Below, one piece after another: positions 46,804-55,720 of a stretch of 64,000 nucleotides of DNA; the stretch's first letter is position 1; each line of letters starts with the position of its first letter. The stretch is from Maioricimonas rarisocia (GTDB taxonomy: Bacteria > Planctomycetota > Planctomycetia > Planctomycetales > Planctomycetaceae). The stretch lies in the NCBI RefSeq assembly GCF_007747795.1, contig NZ_CP036275.1, positions 744,001 to 808,000 on the forward strand, in the 5' to 3' direction. The position numbers and the translations under genes were made by a program. The notes under the pieces were generated by a model that was not told the origin of the DNA, ran no database searches, and saw only the letters and a list, made by a program, of their open reading frames with translations.

Positions 46804-48141
46804 TCAGGGAAAGCAGCGTCCGAACGCTTTAAGCAGCCGGGGATCTCCCTTGATGCGGATCTTCCGCCGCAGCAATGCCCAGATCAGGTTGGCTTCTCCG
46901 CGGACGAAACGGACCCAGGTTCGGGAATCTGCGGTGACGTGCAGATCGGCCGTTCCCACGTGTCCCCGGTTGACCTCGAGAGACCGCTCGCGAATGTCGA
47001 TGGTCGCCTTGGCCGGTTCCTCCCCGGTGAAGGTGAAGTGATAGCGTGCCGCGAGATCCCCGGCTTTGCCCCGCTGGAACACGTGCGGAAGCGATTCGAG
47101 GAAGCCGGTGATCGACGTGGGACGCAGGACCTTGCCAACGTGCCGCGGCGTCTTGTGAGGAAACCGACGGGTCACGTGCTCTTCGGCATCCGACCCGGGG
47201 ACGACGTAGATCGGCTCCTCTTTCTCCTGCAGCGGACGAACGACCTCTCCGAGAAACTGCTTTCGCTGATCGAGGAACGGGCTGATCACATCTTCGCCGG
47301 CCGGGCAGACTGCCATGCAGTACGCCGCCTTGTAGTTCGCACCGAAGGAGAGGCTCTGCCACATCGAGGCCGATTCGGAGTCGGTCACCTGATTGCGGTA
47401 GTCGGTGCGGCTGCGGCTTTCGGCGATGTTCTCGACCCAATCCGTGAAGCCGCCCATGAATTCCCGGTAGTTGTGCGTGTAGCAGGCAGAGAAGTCGAAC
47501 GCACCGTCCGGAGCGATTGCCCCGACCGGGCAGGCGGCCACGCACAGCTTGCATTCGAGGCAGGGGTTGTAGTCGATCGGTTGCGTCTGCTCTTCCACCT
47601 CCGCTTCCAGCAGTACGGTCCCGAGCAGAATGAAGTTGCCGAACTTCGGATGGATGACGTTACGGTGAATCCCCATCTGTCCCAGCCCGGCCGCGACGGC
47701 AACCGGCTTGTGCGAGACGACCCAGATCCTGCCCGGGAATCGGTCCATTTCCATTGGAAATCCCATCGAGGGGTTGATCGCCCGCAATCCCCGCTGCTCG
47801 AAGGCGGAGACGATTCGATGTGTCACCTCGTTGACCCGCTCGCCGGTGTGATGGAACTCGAGGTTCGCCACCGAGCGGGCCGGGCTGCGAACCGGTTCGC
47901 GATTCATGCGGCAGACGATGCTGACGAGTGTTCGCGTTCTCGGGAAGGCAGCCAGAATTTCGTCCCTCTGATCGTCCAGTTCGGGCCGATCGATCGAGAC
48001 GACGCCGGCGTCATCGGCTCCGCTGTCCAGGCAGAGTTGGCGGACGTCCTCCAGGGGCAGGCGTGCGGCCTCCCGAGGCTCATCTGATTGCTCACGGGCG
48101 CGGACGGTCTGGACGGTCGGATGCTGTGCGAGTTGATTCAT
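46804..48141 (-). CDS. QueG-like 4Fe-4S reductase fused to an SCP2-type domain
   Basis: A 445-residue protein from the ATG at 48141; a TTG at 48165 would add eight residues. The N-terminal part (about 30-190) resembles the QueG/reductive dehalogenase core (GLGQMGIHRNVIHPKFGNFILLGTVLLE). A ferredoxin-like cluster follows (CLECKLCVAACPVGAI, about 194-209). The second motif is reduced (CMAVCP, about 275-280), with another Cys in SACYTHN possibly contributing. From about 355 on is a domain like SCP2/sterol-carrier, ending in a lysine-rich tail. Expected cytoplasmic redox enzyme; the substrate may be hydrophobic. A likely regulator site lies at 48143-48156, 1 bp upstream of the ATG. Confidence 0.85.
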   Translation of the reverse strand: MNQLAQHPTVQTVRAREQSDEPREAARLPLEDVRQLCLDSGADDAGVVSIDRPELDDQRDEILAAFPRTRTLVSIVCRMNREPVRSPARSVANLEFHHTGERVNEVTHRIVSAFEQRGLRAINPSMGFPMEMDRFPGRIWVVSHKPVAVAAGLGQMGIHRNVIHPKFGNFILLGTVLLEAEVEEQTQPIDYNPCLECKLCVAACPVGAIAPDGAFDFSACYTHNYREFMGGFTDWVENIAESRSRTDYRNQVTDSESASMWQSLSFGANYKAAYCMAVCPAGEDVISPFLDQRKQFLGEVVRPLQEKEEPIYVVPGSDAEEHVTRRFPHKTPRHVGKVLRPTSITGFLESLPHVFQRGKAGDLAARYHFTFTGEEPAKATIDIRERSLEVNRGHVGTADLHVTADSRTWVRFVRGEANLIWALLRRKIRIKGDPRLLKAFGRCFP

Positions 48142-48142
48142 G

Positions 48143-48156
48143 TGTATATGCAAGTA
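48143..48156 (-). promoter_or_regulatory. putative MarR operator before the QueG/SCP2 gene
   Basis: Plus-strand TGTATATGCAAGTA. It is 13 of 14 identical to TGTATATGCACGTA at 48672-48685. The core TTGCATATACA (minus) is an imperfect palindrome of the type bound by MarR proteins. It ends 1 bp from the start codon. Confidence 0.6.
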
Positions 48157-48195
48157 CTTGGGCAAGGAAAAAGAAATGGGACCGGAATGCGGGGA

Positions 48196-48663
48196 TCAGG
48201 ACGGGGGCGGTTCGCCCACGGGGAACGACTCGATCAGCAGGGAAGCGACCGGCTCCCCCAGTTGGTCGCGCGCTTTCTGCTGGGCCGCCTCCCAGGCCGA
48301 TCGAGCCTGCGTCAGAATCGATCGTCCCTCCGAGGTCAGCCGGAACGGCCGGGCACGGCGGTCGGGATCGGGGACGAACTCGATCCAGCCATTGCCGGCA
48401 AGTCGATCGAGTGTGCGACTGAGGCTCGAGGCGTCCATGGCGAGGAGCTGGCAGATCTCCGCCGGCCGGGCCGTCCCCCGTTTGGCGGTGGCGACCAGAA
48501 CGTTGAGCTGTGTGATCCGCAGGCCGAGCGGCCGCAGCGCATCGTCGTAGATGGCGGTCACGACTCGATTGAGCACCCGGACGCGCACGGCGAGGCACTC
48601 GTCGGCGATTTCGTCGACAAGGCGGCCGAAGTCCCGGGAGTGGTGCCGATTGCCCTGGCTCAT
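48196..48663 (-). CDS. MarR-family transcriptional regulator
   Basis: A 155-residue winged-helix regulator from the ATG at 48663. It has an N-terminal helix, an HTH region (ITQLNVLVATAKRGTARPAEICQLLAMDASSLSRTLDRLAGNGWIEFVPDPDRRARPFRLTSEG) and C-terminal dimerisation helices. The wing has the usual D-x-R-R pattern. It is 54 bp upstream of the QueG/SCP2 gene on the same strand. A 14-bp site almost identical to the one before that gene lies 9-22 bp ahead of its own start, suggesting autoregulation. The effector is unknown. Confidence 0.93.
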   Translation of the reverse strand: MSQGNRHHSRDFGRLVDEIADECLAVRVRVLNRVVTAIYDDALRPLGLRITQLNVLVATAKRGTARPAEICQLLAMDASSLSRTLDRLAGNGWIEFVPDPDRRARPFRLTSEGRSILTQARSAWEAAQQKARDQLGEPVASLLIESFPVGEPPPS

Positions 48664-48671
48664 GCGAATAT

Positions 48672-48685
48672 TGTATATGCACGTA
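48672..48685 (-). promoter_or_regulatory. putative MarR operator before the marR-like gene
   Basis: Plus-strand TGTATATGCACGTA, 9 bp upstream of the regulator's start codon on the minus strand. See the matching site at 48143-48156. Confidence 0.6.
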
Positions 48686-48786
48686 AGTGGCCGGCAAGCC
48701 GTTTCTCGTGGTTTCCCCGATTGGGGCAGCATCGCGTAAACGCCTCAGACGCCGGGACGTCACTGTCTTTGCCTGCAGGTCACACG

Positions 48787-48792
48787 TATAAT
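48787..48792 (+). promoter_or_regulatory. -10 box for the yqgE-like gene
   Basis: TATAAT at 48787-48792, 48 bp before the start codon at 48841. The best -35 candidate is weak (CTGTCT at 48763-48768, 18-bp spacer). Confidence 0.4.
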
Positions 48793-48840
48793 CGGCGCGT
48801 ACCGGGCTGATGCATTTCCGACCAACTGGTTCCTTTCCTG

Positions 48841-49404
48841 ATGTTCGAATCGCTGCGTGGACACTTCCTGATTGCCGGCTGTCGGCTGAAGGATCGCAAC
48901 TTCTTCAAGACGGCCGTGCTGATCGTCGAGCACAGCCCGGAAGGGGCGATGGGGCTGGTTATCAACCGTCCTTCGTCCGTCAGCGTGGCCAATGCGCTCT
49001 CTGGACACCTGGACCTGCCCGATACCGAGGAGCTGGTCTACGTGGGGGGACCGGTCGAACCGGCGGCGTTGTTCATTCTGCACAATGCGGCGAATCTCGA
49101 TCCGGGTGAGGCGGCGGTCCTCTCGAGCATCTACGTCGGGAGCAGTGCCGACATCTTCGAAGAGGTCGTCCGCAGCGCTATCGCCGATTCCGACATCCGG
49201 TTCCGGATTTACTCCGGATGTGCCGGCTGGGGGCCCGGACAGCTCGAAGGGGAACTGGCCCGCGGCGACTGGATGACGCTCAAGGCGACCGAGGACGCCA
49301 TCTTCTGCGAGGATCCCTATCAGGTGTGGGATCAGCTGCTCGCTCGCGTCTACGCGACCCACCGGCTGCTGCCGCACGTTACCGAGAACCCCGAGTTGAA
49401 CTGA
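48841..49404 (+). CDS. YqgE/AlgH (UPF0301) family protein
   Basis: A 187-residue protein with the family's diagnostic blocks: FLIAGCRLKDRNFFKTAVLIVEHSPEGAMGLVINRPS near the start, VYVGGPVEPAALFILHN, and IYSGCAGWGPGQLEGELARGDW. Usual length 180-200. The fold is known and the biochemical function is not established; some homologues are linked to alginate control by name only. It is divergent from the MarR gene. Confidence 0.94.
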   Translation: MFESLRGHFLIAGCRLKDRNFFKTAVLIVEHSPEGAMGLVINRPSSVSVANALSGHLDLPDTEELVYVGGPVEPAALFILHNAANLDPGEAAVLSSIYVGSSADIFEEVVRSAIADSDIRFRIYSGCAGWGPGQLEGELARGDWMTLKATEDAIFCEDPYQVWDQLLARVYATHRLLPHVTENPELN

Positions 49405-49487
49405 CGCGGCGGTTGCTTCCTCCCGGCGGCCCGGTCAGGTACGGTCTTCATCGTCCTCTCTGACGATCCAACGACTGGAGACCCACC

Positions 49488-50384
<897 letters not shown>

Positions 50385-50428
50385 AGGAGTCGAGCAGGAG
50401 AGCACCAGGCGGGTGTTGCAGCGGTGCG

Positions 50429-50550
50429 AGCCGTGCGAATTCAGGGTAAGGGATCCACGCCGGAAGACAGGTGGGGCAGACATTCCTGTCTGCCTGTCCA
50501 CTCGCTGGCGCTTCGTGCTGGTATTGGAGCAGGGTGCCGTGCGACACAGT
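50429..50550. repeat. 122-bp direct repeat, copy 1
   Basis: Matches 50769-50890 with two mismatches. It contains GGCAGACATTCCTGTCTGCC and a CACTCGCTGGCGCTTCGTGC module. Confidence 0.95.
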
Positions 50551-50768
50551 GTCGAAGCGTGGGTTCGCGAAGCGTAACCCACCATCACCACTGCACCCGG
50601 CTGACCGACGGAACGCTGGGACCAGTCCCAGCCTACGTTCTGCGCGACTGCAGAGGGTGTCGATCCAGGTCGACCGCGAGCCTTCCGACCGCACGACGTT
50701 CGCACTGGCGGAGCAAGCCGCCAGTGGCACCCGATTGCGGCCGCACCTGGCGGTTGCGACGGTCTGCA

Positions 50769-50890
50769 AGCCGTGCGAATTCAGGGTAAGGGATCCACGC
50801 GGGAAGACAGGTGGGGCAGACATTCCTGTCTGCCTGTCCACTCGCTGGCGCTTCGTGCTGGTATTGGAGCAGGGTGCCGTGTGACACAGT
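50769..50890. repeat. 122-bp direct repeat, copy 2
   Basis: Second copy, 340 bp after the first and 48 bp before the stop of the convergent lipoprotein gene. Confidence 0.95.
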
Positions 50891-50938
50891 CTCCGCCAGT
50901 GCCCAGAGCGATTCGGGAATTCCGATACCAGCCTGAAC

Positions 50939-51445
50939 CTATGGGACCGCGGGGCGATAACCGACAAACGCCTGTTTCAGTTCATCTCGCGCCGTCCGGA
51001 ATGGCTCACTGTCCAACGCCTCCAGAAGTTCGCGGCTGTTGTTCCCCTCAGAATCCAGTCGGACGAGGCCCGGTTCCGACATGGCAAGGTGAGCCTCGGG
51101 ATTGAGGTCATAGGCGAGGTTGATCGCCATCAGCGAACGCTGCATCTCCTCCAGGGAACTGTCCGGGGGAAAGGCACCGATCGACAGGCGAATGACGTAC
51201 GCCTCCACAACGGGTTCTGTCGAGCGCCACTCACTCCGGTCGGCGTCAAACTGAAGCCGGTAGCCGAGCGAGGCGAGATCGTCGACGAAACGGTCGATCT
51301 GAGGGTTCTTCGGGTCCAGATCGAGAACCGGTGCCTGGAGCTCCGGATGGGATTCGATCGCGTCGGAGCTTCCGCCTCGCGGTCCCCGGTCACAGCCAGC
51401 CACAGCAGCGAGGCATAAGAGGAGGATTCCCTCCAGTCGTGTCAT
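50939..51445 (-). CDS. small lipoprotein, unknown function
   Basis: A 168-residue lipoprotein with lipobox AVAGC (Cys18), preceded by GGGAGC at a good distance. After a short linker the body (about 40-165) is mixed alpha/beta (FVDDLASLGYRLQFDADRSEWRSTEPVVEAYVIRLSIGAFPPDSSLEEMQRSLMAINLAYDLNPE). No family recognised. Confidence 0.8.
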   Translation of the reverse strand: MTRLEGILLLCLAAVAGCDRGPRGGSSDAIESHPELQAPVLDLDPKNPQIDRFVDDLASLGYRLQFDADRSEWRSTEPVVEAYVIRLSIGAFPPDSSLEEMQRSLMAINLAYDLNPEAHLAMSEPGLVRLDSEGNNSRELLEALDSEPFRTARDELKQAFVGYRPAVP

Positions 51446-51513
51446 GGCCCTGCTCCCGTGCTGAAGCCGCCCGCCTGTGGCTTGGATGTGTGTTGTGCCA
51501 TGAACTCCCCCGG

Positions 51514-51984
51514 TCAGTCGAAGTCGTTCGTCGCCGCGATGTTCTCTTCTGTCCAGCAGACAGTGCCGTTTCGGATCGGGTACTGAAGCTCGACAACACT
51601 GCGGTGATCGAATTGATGGAGATCGTAGGCCGGGTCCTCATAGTCTCCCGTGACGCGGTAGTAGAACGCCCCACCCGTCGGGGCGCCGTCGTTCGTGTAG
51701 AGCGTCACGCCCCAGACTGCCAGTTCGGATGGCCTGACCTTCCGTCCGGGGAGAAACTGCTGAAGATACTTTTCGGTCTGCGCCGCGATATGGGACGACC
51801 GTTGCTGCCAGCCTTCGAGCAGGGCGAGAAAGCAGGCCACGCAGGTTTGATCTGCCGTCTCCAGTTCGTCGATTGCCAGCGTCAGTTCGGCCCCTTCGAA
51901 TCTTACGGTCGCTTCCAGAGAAGGGATCCAGTCCGGCGTCTGGATTTCAAAGTCCTCTGGAGACAGTCTTCGCCAGTCTTTCAT
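51514..51984 (-). CDS. hypothetical cytoplasmic protein
   Basis: A 156-residue acidic, Trp-rich protein without a signal peptide: MKDWRRLSPEDFEIQTPDWIPSLEATVRFEGAELTLAIDELETADQTC, a helix (CVACFLALLEGWQQRSSHIAAQTEKYLQQF), then strands (LAVWGVTLYTNDGAPTGGAFYYRV). The layout resembles small immunity- or SUKH-like proteins in general style, but I cannot assign a family. Confidence 0.75.
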   Translation of the reverse strand: MKDWRRLSPEDFEIQTPDWIPSLEATVRFEGAELTLAIDELETADQTCVACFLALLEGWQQRSSHIAAQTEKYLQQFLPGRKVRPSELAVWGVTLYTNDGAPTGGAFYYRVTGDYEDPAYDLHQFDHRSVVELQYPIRNGTVCWTEENIAATNDFD

Positions 51985-52097
51985 CCTGTTGCCCGTTCAC
52001 TTGCGATAGTATGACGAAACGCTGGTCCTGCGCCGTTCCTGTCTCATCCGTCGGGGACGTCGCGGCACGACGACGTCGAGTGCCCCCGCCTCATCTC

Positions 52098-52871
52098 TCA
52101 GGTCTCATCGCTCATCCCTTTCTGCTGCGAGATGTGCAGGCCGACCAGGCGGGCGACGAGGACAGCCAGGTAGATCTGCCCGGCGATCGCTTCGGCGGCG
52201 GTCAGCATGCGGGCGGGCGTCGACAGCGGCGTGATGTCGCCGTACCCGAGCGTCGTGAGTGTCACAAAGCTGAAGTACAGGCCGGTGCCGGTGTCCAGGC
52301 CCGCGAAGCGAACGGTCGCTGCGGGGGCATCATCTCCAGCCGCGTTGGCCAGGCGTGTCATCTCTTCGGTTTCCGAGAAGGCCAGGGGATTGATCTGGCT
52401 GGTCAGCGAGTACAGGAAGGCCCACAGCAGGCCCATCAGCAGATAGACGCAGATGGCCGCGGCGATCGTGTCCATCGTCACCCGGTCGACCGAAAACAGG
52501 AACCGCAGCGTCAGACAGATGACATAGGCGAGCAGGATGGTGGAAACGATGCTGGCGATTTCCCAGGCGAGGAAGGCCTCGGTGATGAACGCAGTGGCCA
52601 TCGCCACGATCGTGATCAGCGACAGACCCGTCGCCAGCTTCAGCTGCCGGCGTTCGTTGCTGACGGTGTAGACCGCCGACAGGTAGACCTGCACAAAGGC
52701 AATGCCAAGCAGCAGACTGCCGAACGGCCGCCCCGTCCGCGACGCGATCGAGAGGACGAACGGGGCGATCATCAGCAGCAGGATCAGGCTGGCCAGCATT
52801 CCCGTGAATCGCAGATGAAACCATCGCTGCAGCGGACGCGGCAGGTGGACGTTGCCTGGATATGAATTCAC
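52098..52871 (-). CDS. two-pore-domain-like potassium channel (ion_trans_2)
   Basis: A 257-residue membrane protein, read from a GTG (52871); an ATG at 52799 could serve instead. About six hydrophobic helices. The C-terminal pair flanks a pore helix with the K+ selectivity filter TLTTLGYGDITP (about 211-222). No cytoplasmic regulatory RCK domain. Probably a simple voltage-insensitive K+ channel. A repeat-bearing gap follows upstream. Confidence 0.93.
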   Translation of the reverse strand: MNSYPGNVHLPRPLQRWFHLRFTGMLASLILLLMIAPFVLSIASRTGRPFGSLLLGIAFVQVYLSAVYTVSNERRQLKLATGLSLITIVAMATAFITEAFLAWEIASIVSTILLAYVICLTLRFLFSVDRVTMDTIAAAICVYLLMGLLWAFLYSLTSQINPLAFSETEEMTRLANAAGDDAPAATVRFAGLDTGTGLYFSFVTLTTLGYGDITPLSTPARMLTAAEAIAGQIYLAVLVARLVGLHISQQKGMSDET

Positions 52872-53638
52872 CGATGGTGCTCACGGCTGAAGGGGCGTCA
52901 TGAAATGCGATACGGCTCGACCCGTGGATAATCGTCGGATGCCACGCACCGATGCAACCTTCGAATTCATCGGCATGCTGAAAAACGAGCCGCGACTGTG
53001 AAGGAGCGGACGCCCTGGCGAGTCTTGCAACGAGCCGAAGAAAGTTCCGAAACCCGCCCCAAGGTAGGACAGAGGTTGTCACACCCTGACGCTACCTTCC
53101 GTGTGTCGTCCGGAGGACTGCGAGCGGACGCGGGCCAACTCTCAGCGGGCCGGCGGTACGGGCCACCGCTTGCAGTCGCTCCGGGCGATGTAGTGGGTAG
53201 TGGGCAGGAGGTAGGAATCAGGAGGTAGGAATCAGGAGGTAGGAATCAGGAGGTAGGAATCAGGAGGTAGGAATCAGGAGGTAGGAATCAGGAGGTAGGA
53301 ATCAGGAGGTAGGAATCAGGAGGTCGCGGCGTAGGACCGATTCCATCCGGCCGGCACGTGTCGAGCGGGCGGCCGGCATCAGCCGGCGCTGCAAGCTGCC
53401 GGCGTTCTCGGTGTCTCTGTGCCTCCTGTGAAAATAGACGCCGTCCTGGGGGACATCGGTTCCGGGGGCTCCACTCGCTCCGCTCGTTCCGACCCCGGCC
53501 ACCCATCTCATGCCTGAGCCGCCTCCCCAGCAAGACTCCCGATTTCATCCTCCGGGGCGTCGCACCGTCATGACAACCCCGTGGTCCCTCCGTGGTTCCT
53601 TCCGACCATGCACTCCGGGGCGTGTCGTGCTGGTCACT
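52872..53638. other. gene-free gap with the 14-bp tandem array
   Basis: No gene supported. It contains the tandem array 53211-53322 and the CACTCGCTCCGCTCGTTCCG module (53464-53504). Confidence 0.7.
53211..53322 (+). repeat. 14-bp tandem repeat, eight exact copies
   Basis: Unit GTAGGAATCAGGAG, eight times without a mismatch (53211-53322). Every junction creates AGGAGGT, the perfect complement of the 16S rRNA 3' end. A further GGAGG and GTAGG remnants flank the array on both sides. Confidence 0.97.
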
Positions 53639-54646
53639 TCACGCCACCCCGATCCACTCCCGGAAGGCGCTCTCATCCACGTTCCTCCCGCTGATTACCA
53701 GTACCACGTCCCCGTCGCCGTCGAGCGACGCCTCGCCCGTCAGCGCCGCCGCGACGGCAATCGCTCCTGACGGTTCGGTCCGCAGACCGTGCGTCTCGTA
53801 CAGCCACCGCATCGCCCGGCAGGTCTCTTCGTCGGGGACGCTGCACGCGGCGGTGACGTGCTTCTGGAGGATCGGCCAGTTGTACTCCCCCACGTCGTAA
53901 GAGAGCAGCCCGTCGCAGATGCTGTTCGGTTGATCGAGCCGCATGCGCTCACCCGCGGCAAGCGAGCGATTGAAGTCGTCCGCCCCGGCCGGTTCGACGC
54001 CGATGATCGACGCGTCGGGATAACCGTCCGCAATCGCCAGGGCCAGGCCGGCCATCAGTCCGCCGCCGCTGACCGGGCAGAGGAAGTGGGACAGTGTCCG
54101 CTCCTGCCGCTGCAGCTCGTCGACGACCTCCAGACCGCCGACACCGTTGCCGGCGATGACGTGTGGATCGTCGTACGGCGAGGCCTGAATCGCCTGCTCA
54201 TCGTCGGCGATCTGGCGGGTCAGCCGGTCCCGCTCGCCGGTCTGGTGGTCGGTGGCGATGTTGTAGGTGCGGACCTCGGCTCCGAACGATCTGGTGAGAT
54301 TAAACTTGACCTTGGGGGCGGTATCGGGCATGACGACAATGATCTGTTTGCCGTAGCGCGCGCCGGCGAACGAGATTCCGGAAGCGAAGTTCCCCGACGA
54401 ATGGGCCGCGACCGGGCGATCACCGATCCGTTCGAGATTCGCGGCCATCCAGTTGAGGGCCCCCATCAGCTTGAAGGACCCGACCGGCGTCCAGCCATAG
54501 TCTTTCAGCCAGACGCGGCGGTGGGGCGAAAGCCCGAGTTCCTGTTCGAGCCGCCAGGAGCGGATCAGAGGCACCGGGGACAGATGGGTGCGGAGCACTG
54601 TGCGGGCCGCATGAAGATCAGCAATCGTTGGCAGTTGCAGAGACAT
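53639..54646 (-). CDS. PLP-dependent threonine/serine dehydratase-like enzyme
   Basis: A 335-residue fold-type II PLP enzyme from the ATG at 54646. It has VWLKDYGWTPVGSFKLMGAL with the Schiff-base Lys59 (usual motif SFKxRGA), HSSGNFASG near residue 88, the glycine-rich phosphate loop CPVSGGGLMAGL near residue 195, and EPSGAIAVAA toward the end. Expected reaction: deamination of Ser/Thr or a related beta-substituted amino acid. It is divergent from an IclR gene across 155 bp, which suggests control by that regulator. Confidence 0.9.
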   Translation of the reverse strand: MSLQLPTIADLHAARTVLRTHLSPVPLIRSWRLEQELGLSPHRRVWLKDYGWTPVGSFKLMGALNWMAANLERIGDRPVAAHSSGNFASGISFAGARYGKQIIVVMPDTAPKVKFNLTRSFGAEVRTYNIATDHQTGERDRLTRQIADDEQAIQASPYDDPHVIAGNGVGGLEVVDELQRQERTLSHFLCPVSGGGLMAGLALAIADGYPDASIIGVEPAGADDFNRSLAAGERMRLDQPNSICDGLLSYDVGEYNWPILQKHVTAACSVPDEETCRAMRWLYETHGLRTEPSGAIAVAAALTGEASLDGDGDVVLVISGRNVDESAFREWIGVA

Positions 54647-54765
54647 TGTCGAAACCTTGCCGGGTGCGGCGGTGATTGCCAACAGGCGGGTCGCGCCGGT
54701 CGTAATGGCCGGCAAGGGATTCCATCGCGGATTCCGAATCGTAGCGGACGCATCAGCGAACGCTG

Positions 54766-54784
54766 TTGACACCCAGTGTATCAT
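54766..54784. promoter_or_regulatory. near-palindrome and -35-like box between the dehydratase and iclR-like genes
   Basis: TTGACACCCAGTGTATCAT contains TGACAC and GTGTATCA, an interrupted inverted repeat. The first six bases are a consensus -35 for the plus strand; no good -10 follows at 17 bp. Candidate operator or promoter for the divergent pair. Confidence 0.35.
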
Positions 54785-54801
54785 GGGCGAGACTGGATTT
54801 C

Positions 54802-55629
54802 ATGGCGAGCACGACGAACAAGACGGCTTCGAAATCAGCCGGCGGCAACGACGCCCGGTCCTACAGCGTTCCTGCAGTCGACAAGGCGCTCGATGTGCTG
54901 GAACTCCTCGGGGACGCTCCGCGCGGAATGAGCCTGACCGGAATCGCCGACGCCCTCGGCCGCACCAAGCAGGAACTGTTTCGCGTGCTGGTCTGCCTGC
55001 ACGAACGGGGGTACCTCGTTCGTGACGAGGGGCAGTTCTACCACCTCTCGACGAAACTGTTCGAGATCGGTTCCCGGCATCCGTCGACGCAGACGCTGGT
55101 GGCCCGCGCCATGCCCCACATGGAGCGGCTGACCGGCCAGCTGGGCGAATCATGCCACCTCACAATGGTCGTGCAGAAGCGGATGCTGGTTGTCGCCCGT
55201 ATCGAGGCGGACTCGGACGTGGTACTGACCGTCCGGGTGGGGGCCAGCTTCCCCCTGCATACGCGGACCAGCGGGCTGGTGGGACTCGCGTATCAGTCCG
55301 ACCATCGCCGGCAGGAATACTGGAATCAGACCGACGAAACACCCGAGACCATTGCTGCCTGCGAAGAGCGGCTGGCATCCATCCGCGAACAGGGGCATGC
55401 CGTCGCCGACAGCGCGACGGTGATCGGTGCCCGCGACTGCGCGACGCCGATCCTGGGCAGCGGGTCGAGTCTGCTGGGCGTGCTGTGTGTTTCGTACGTT
55501 CAGCGGGTCGGTGATCCGGTCGAACGTCCTGACATTATTGAAGCCGTGGTGGAGAGTGCCCGCGCCATCTCGGCAGAGTATGGCCCCGTTCCCGCTGGGG
55601 ACGAGGCGGATCTGGTGATTCATGACTGA
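54802..55629 (+). CDS. IclR-family transcriptional regulator
   Basis: A 275-residue regulator from the ATG at 54802. It has a disordered Ser/Thr/Lys-rich start (1-20), a winged-helix domain (SVPAVDKALDVLELLGDAPRGMSLTGIADALGRTKQELFRVLVCLHERGYLVRDEGQFYHLSTKLFEIG) and the IclR effector domain (about 95-265; ESCHLTMVVQKRMLVVARIEADS). The effector is unknown. The next PSD1 gene starts 91 bp after the stop, so regulator and PSD1/DUF1501 genes may share a transcript. Confidence 0.93.
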   Translation: MASTTNKTASKSAGGNDARSYSVPAVDKALDVLELLGDAPRGMSLTGIADALGRTKQELFRVLVCLHERGYLVRDEGQFYHLSTKLFEIGSRHPSTQTLVARAMPHMERLTGQLGESCHLTMVVQKRMLVVARIEADSDVVLTVRVGASFPLHTRTSGLVGLAYQSDHRRQEYWNQTDETPETIAACEERLASIREQGHAVADSATVIGARDCATPILGSGSSLLGVLCVSYVQRVGDPVERPDIIEAVVESARAISAEYGPVPAGDEADLVIHD

Positions 55630-55720
55630 GGAGTTGTCGATGTCCGGCGGACGCATTGTCGCTGGAACACGGGCGGGTCACTCGTCTGTCGTGTCCGGGT
55701 TGTTCACAGGCGGGCACGTG

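Larger units (their letters stand above)
50385..50938. other. repeat-filled gap
   Basis: No gene. It contains a 122-bp direct repeat (50429-50550, 50769-50890), between them a GGGACCAGTCCCAGCCTACG module (about 50619-50638). Confidence 0.75.

Noticed and set aside
45377-47041. 554-residue plus-strand open frame
   Set aside because: Antisense to the CARDB-like lipoprotein and the QueG-like genes, both with recognisable domains.
53211-53322. CRISPR array
   Set aside because: The 14-bp units are contiguous with no spacers.
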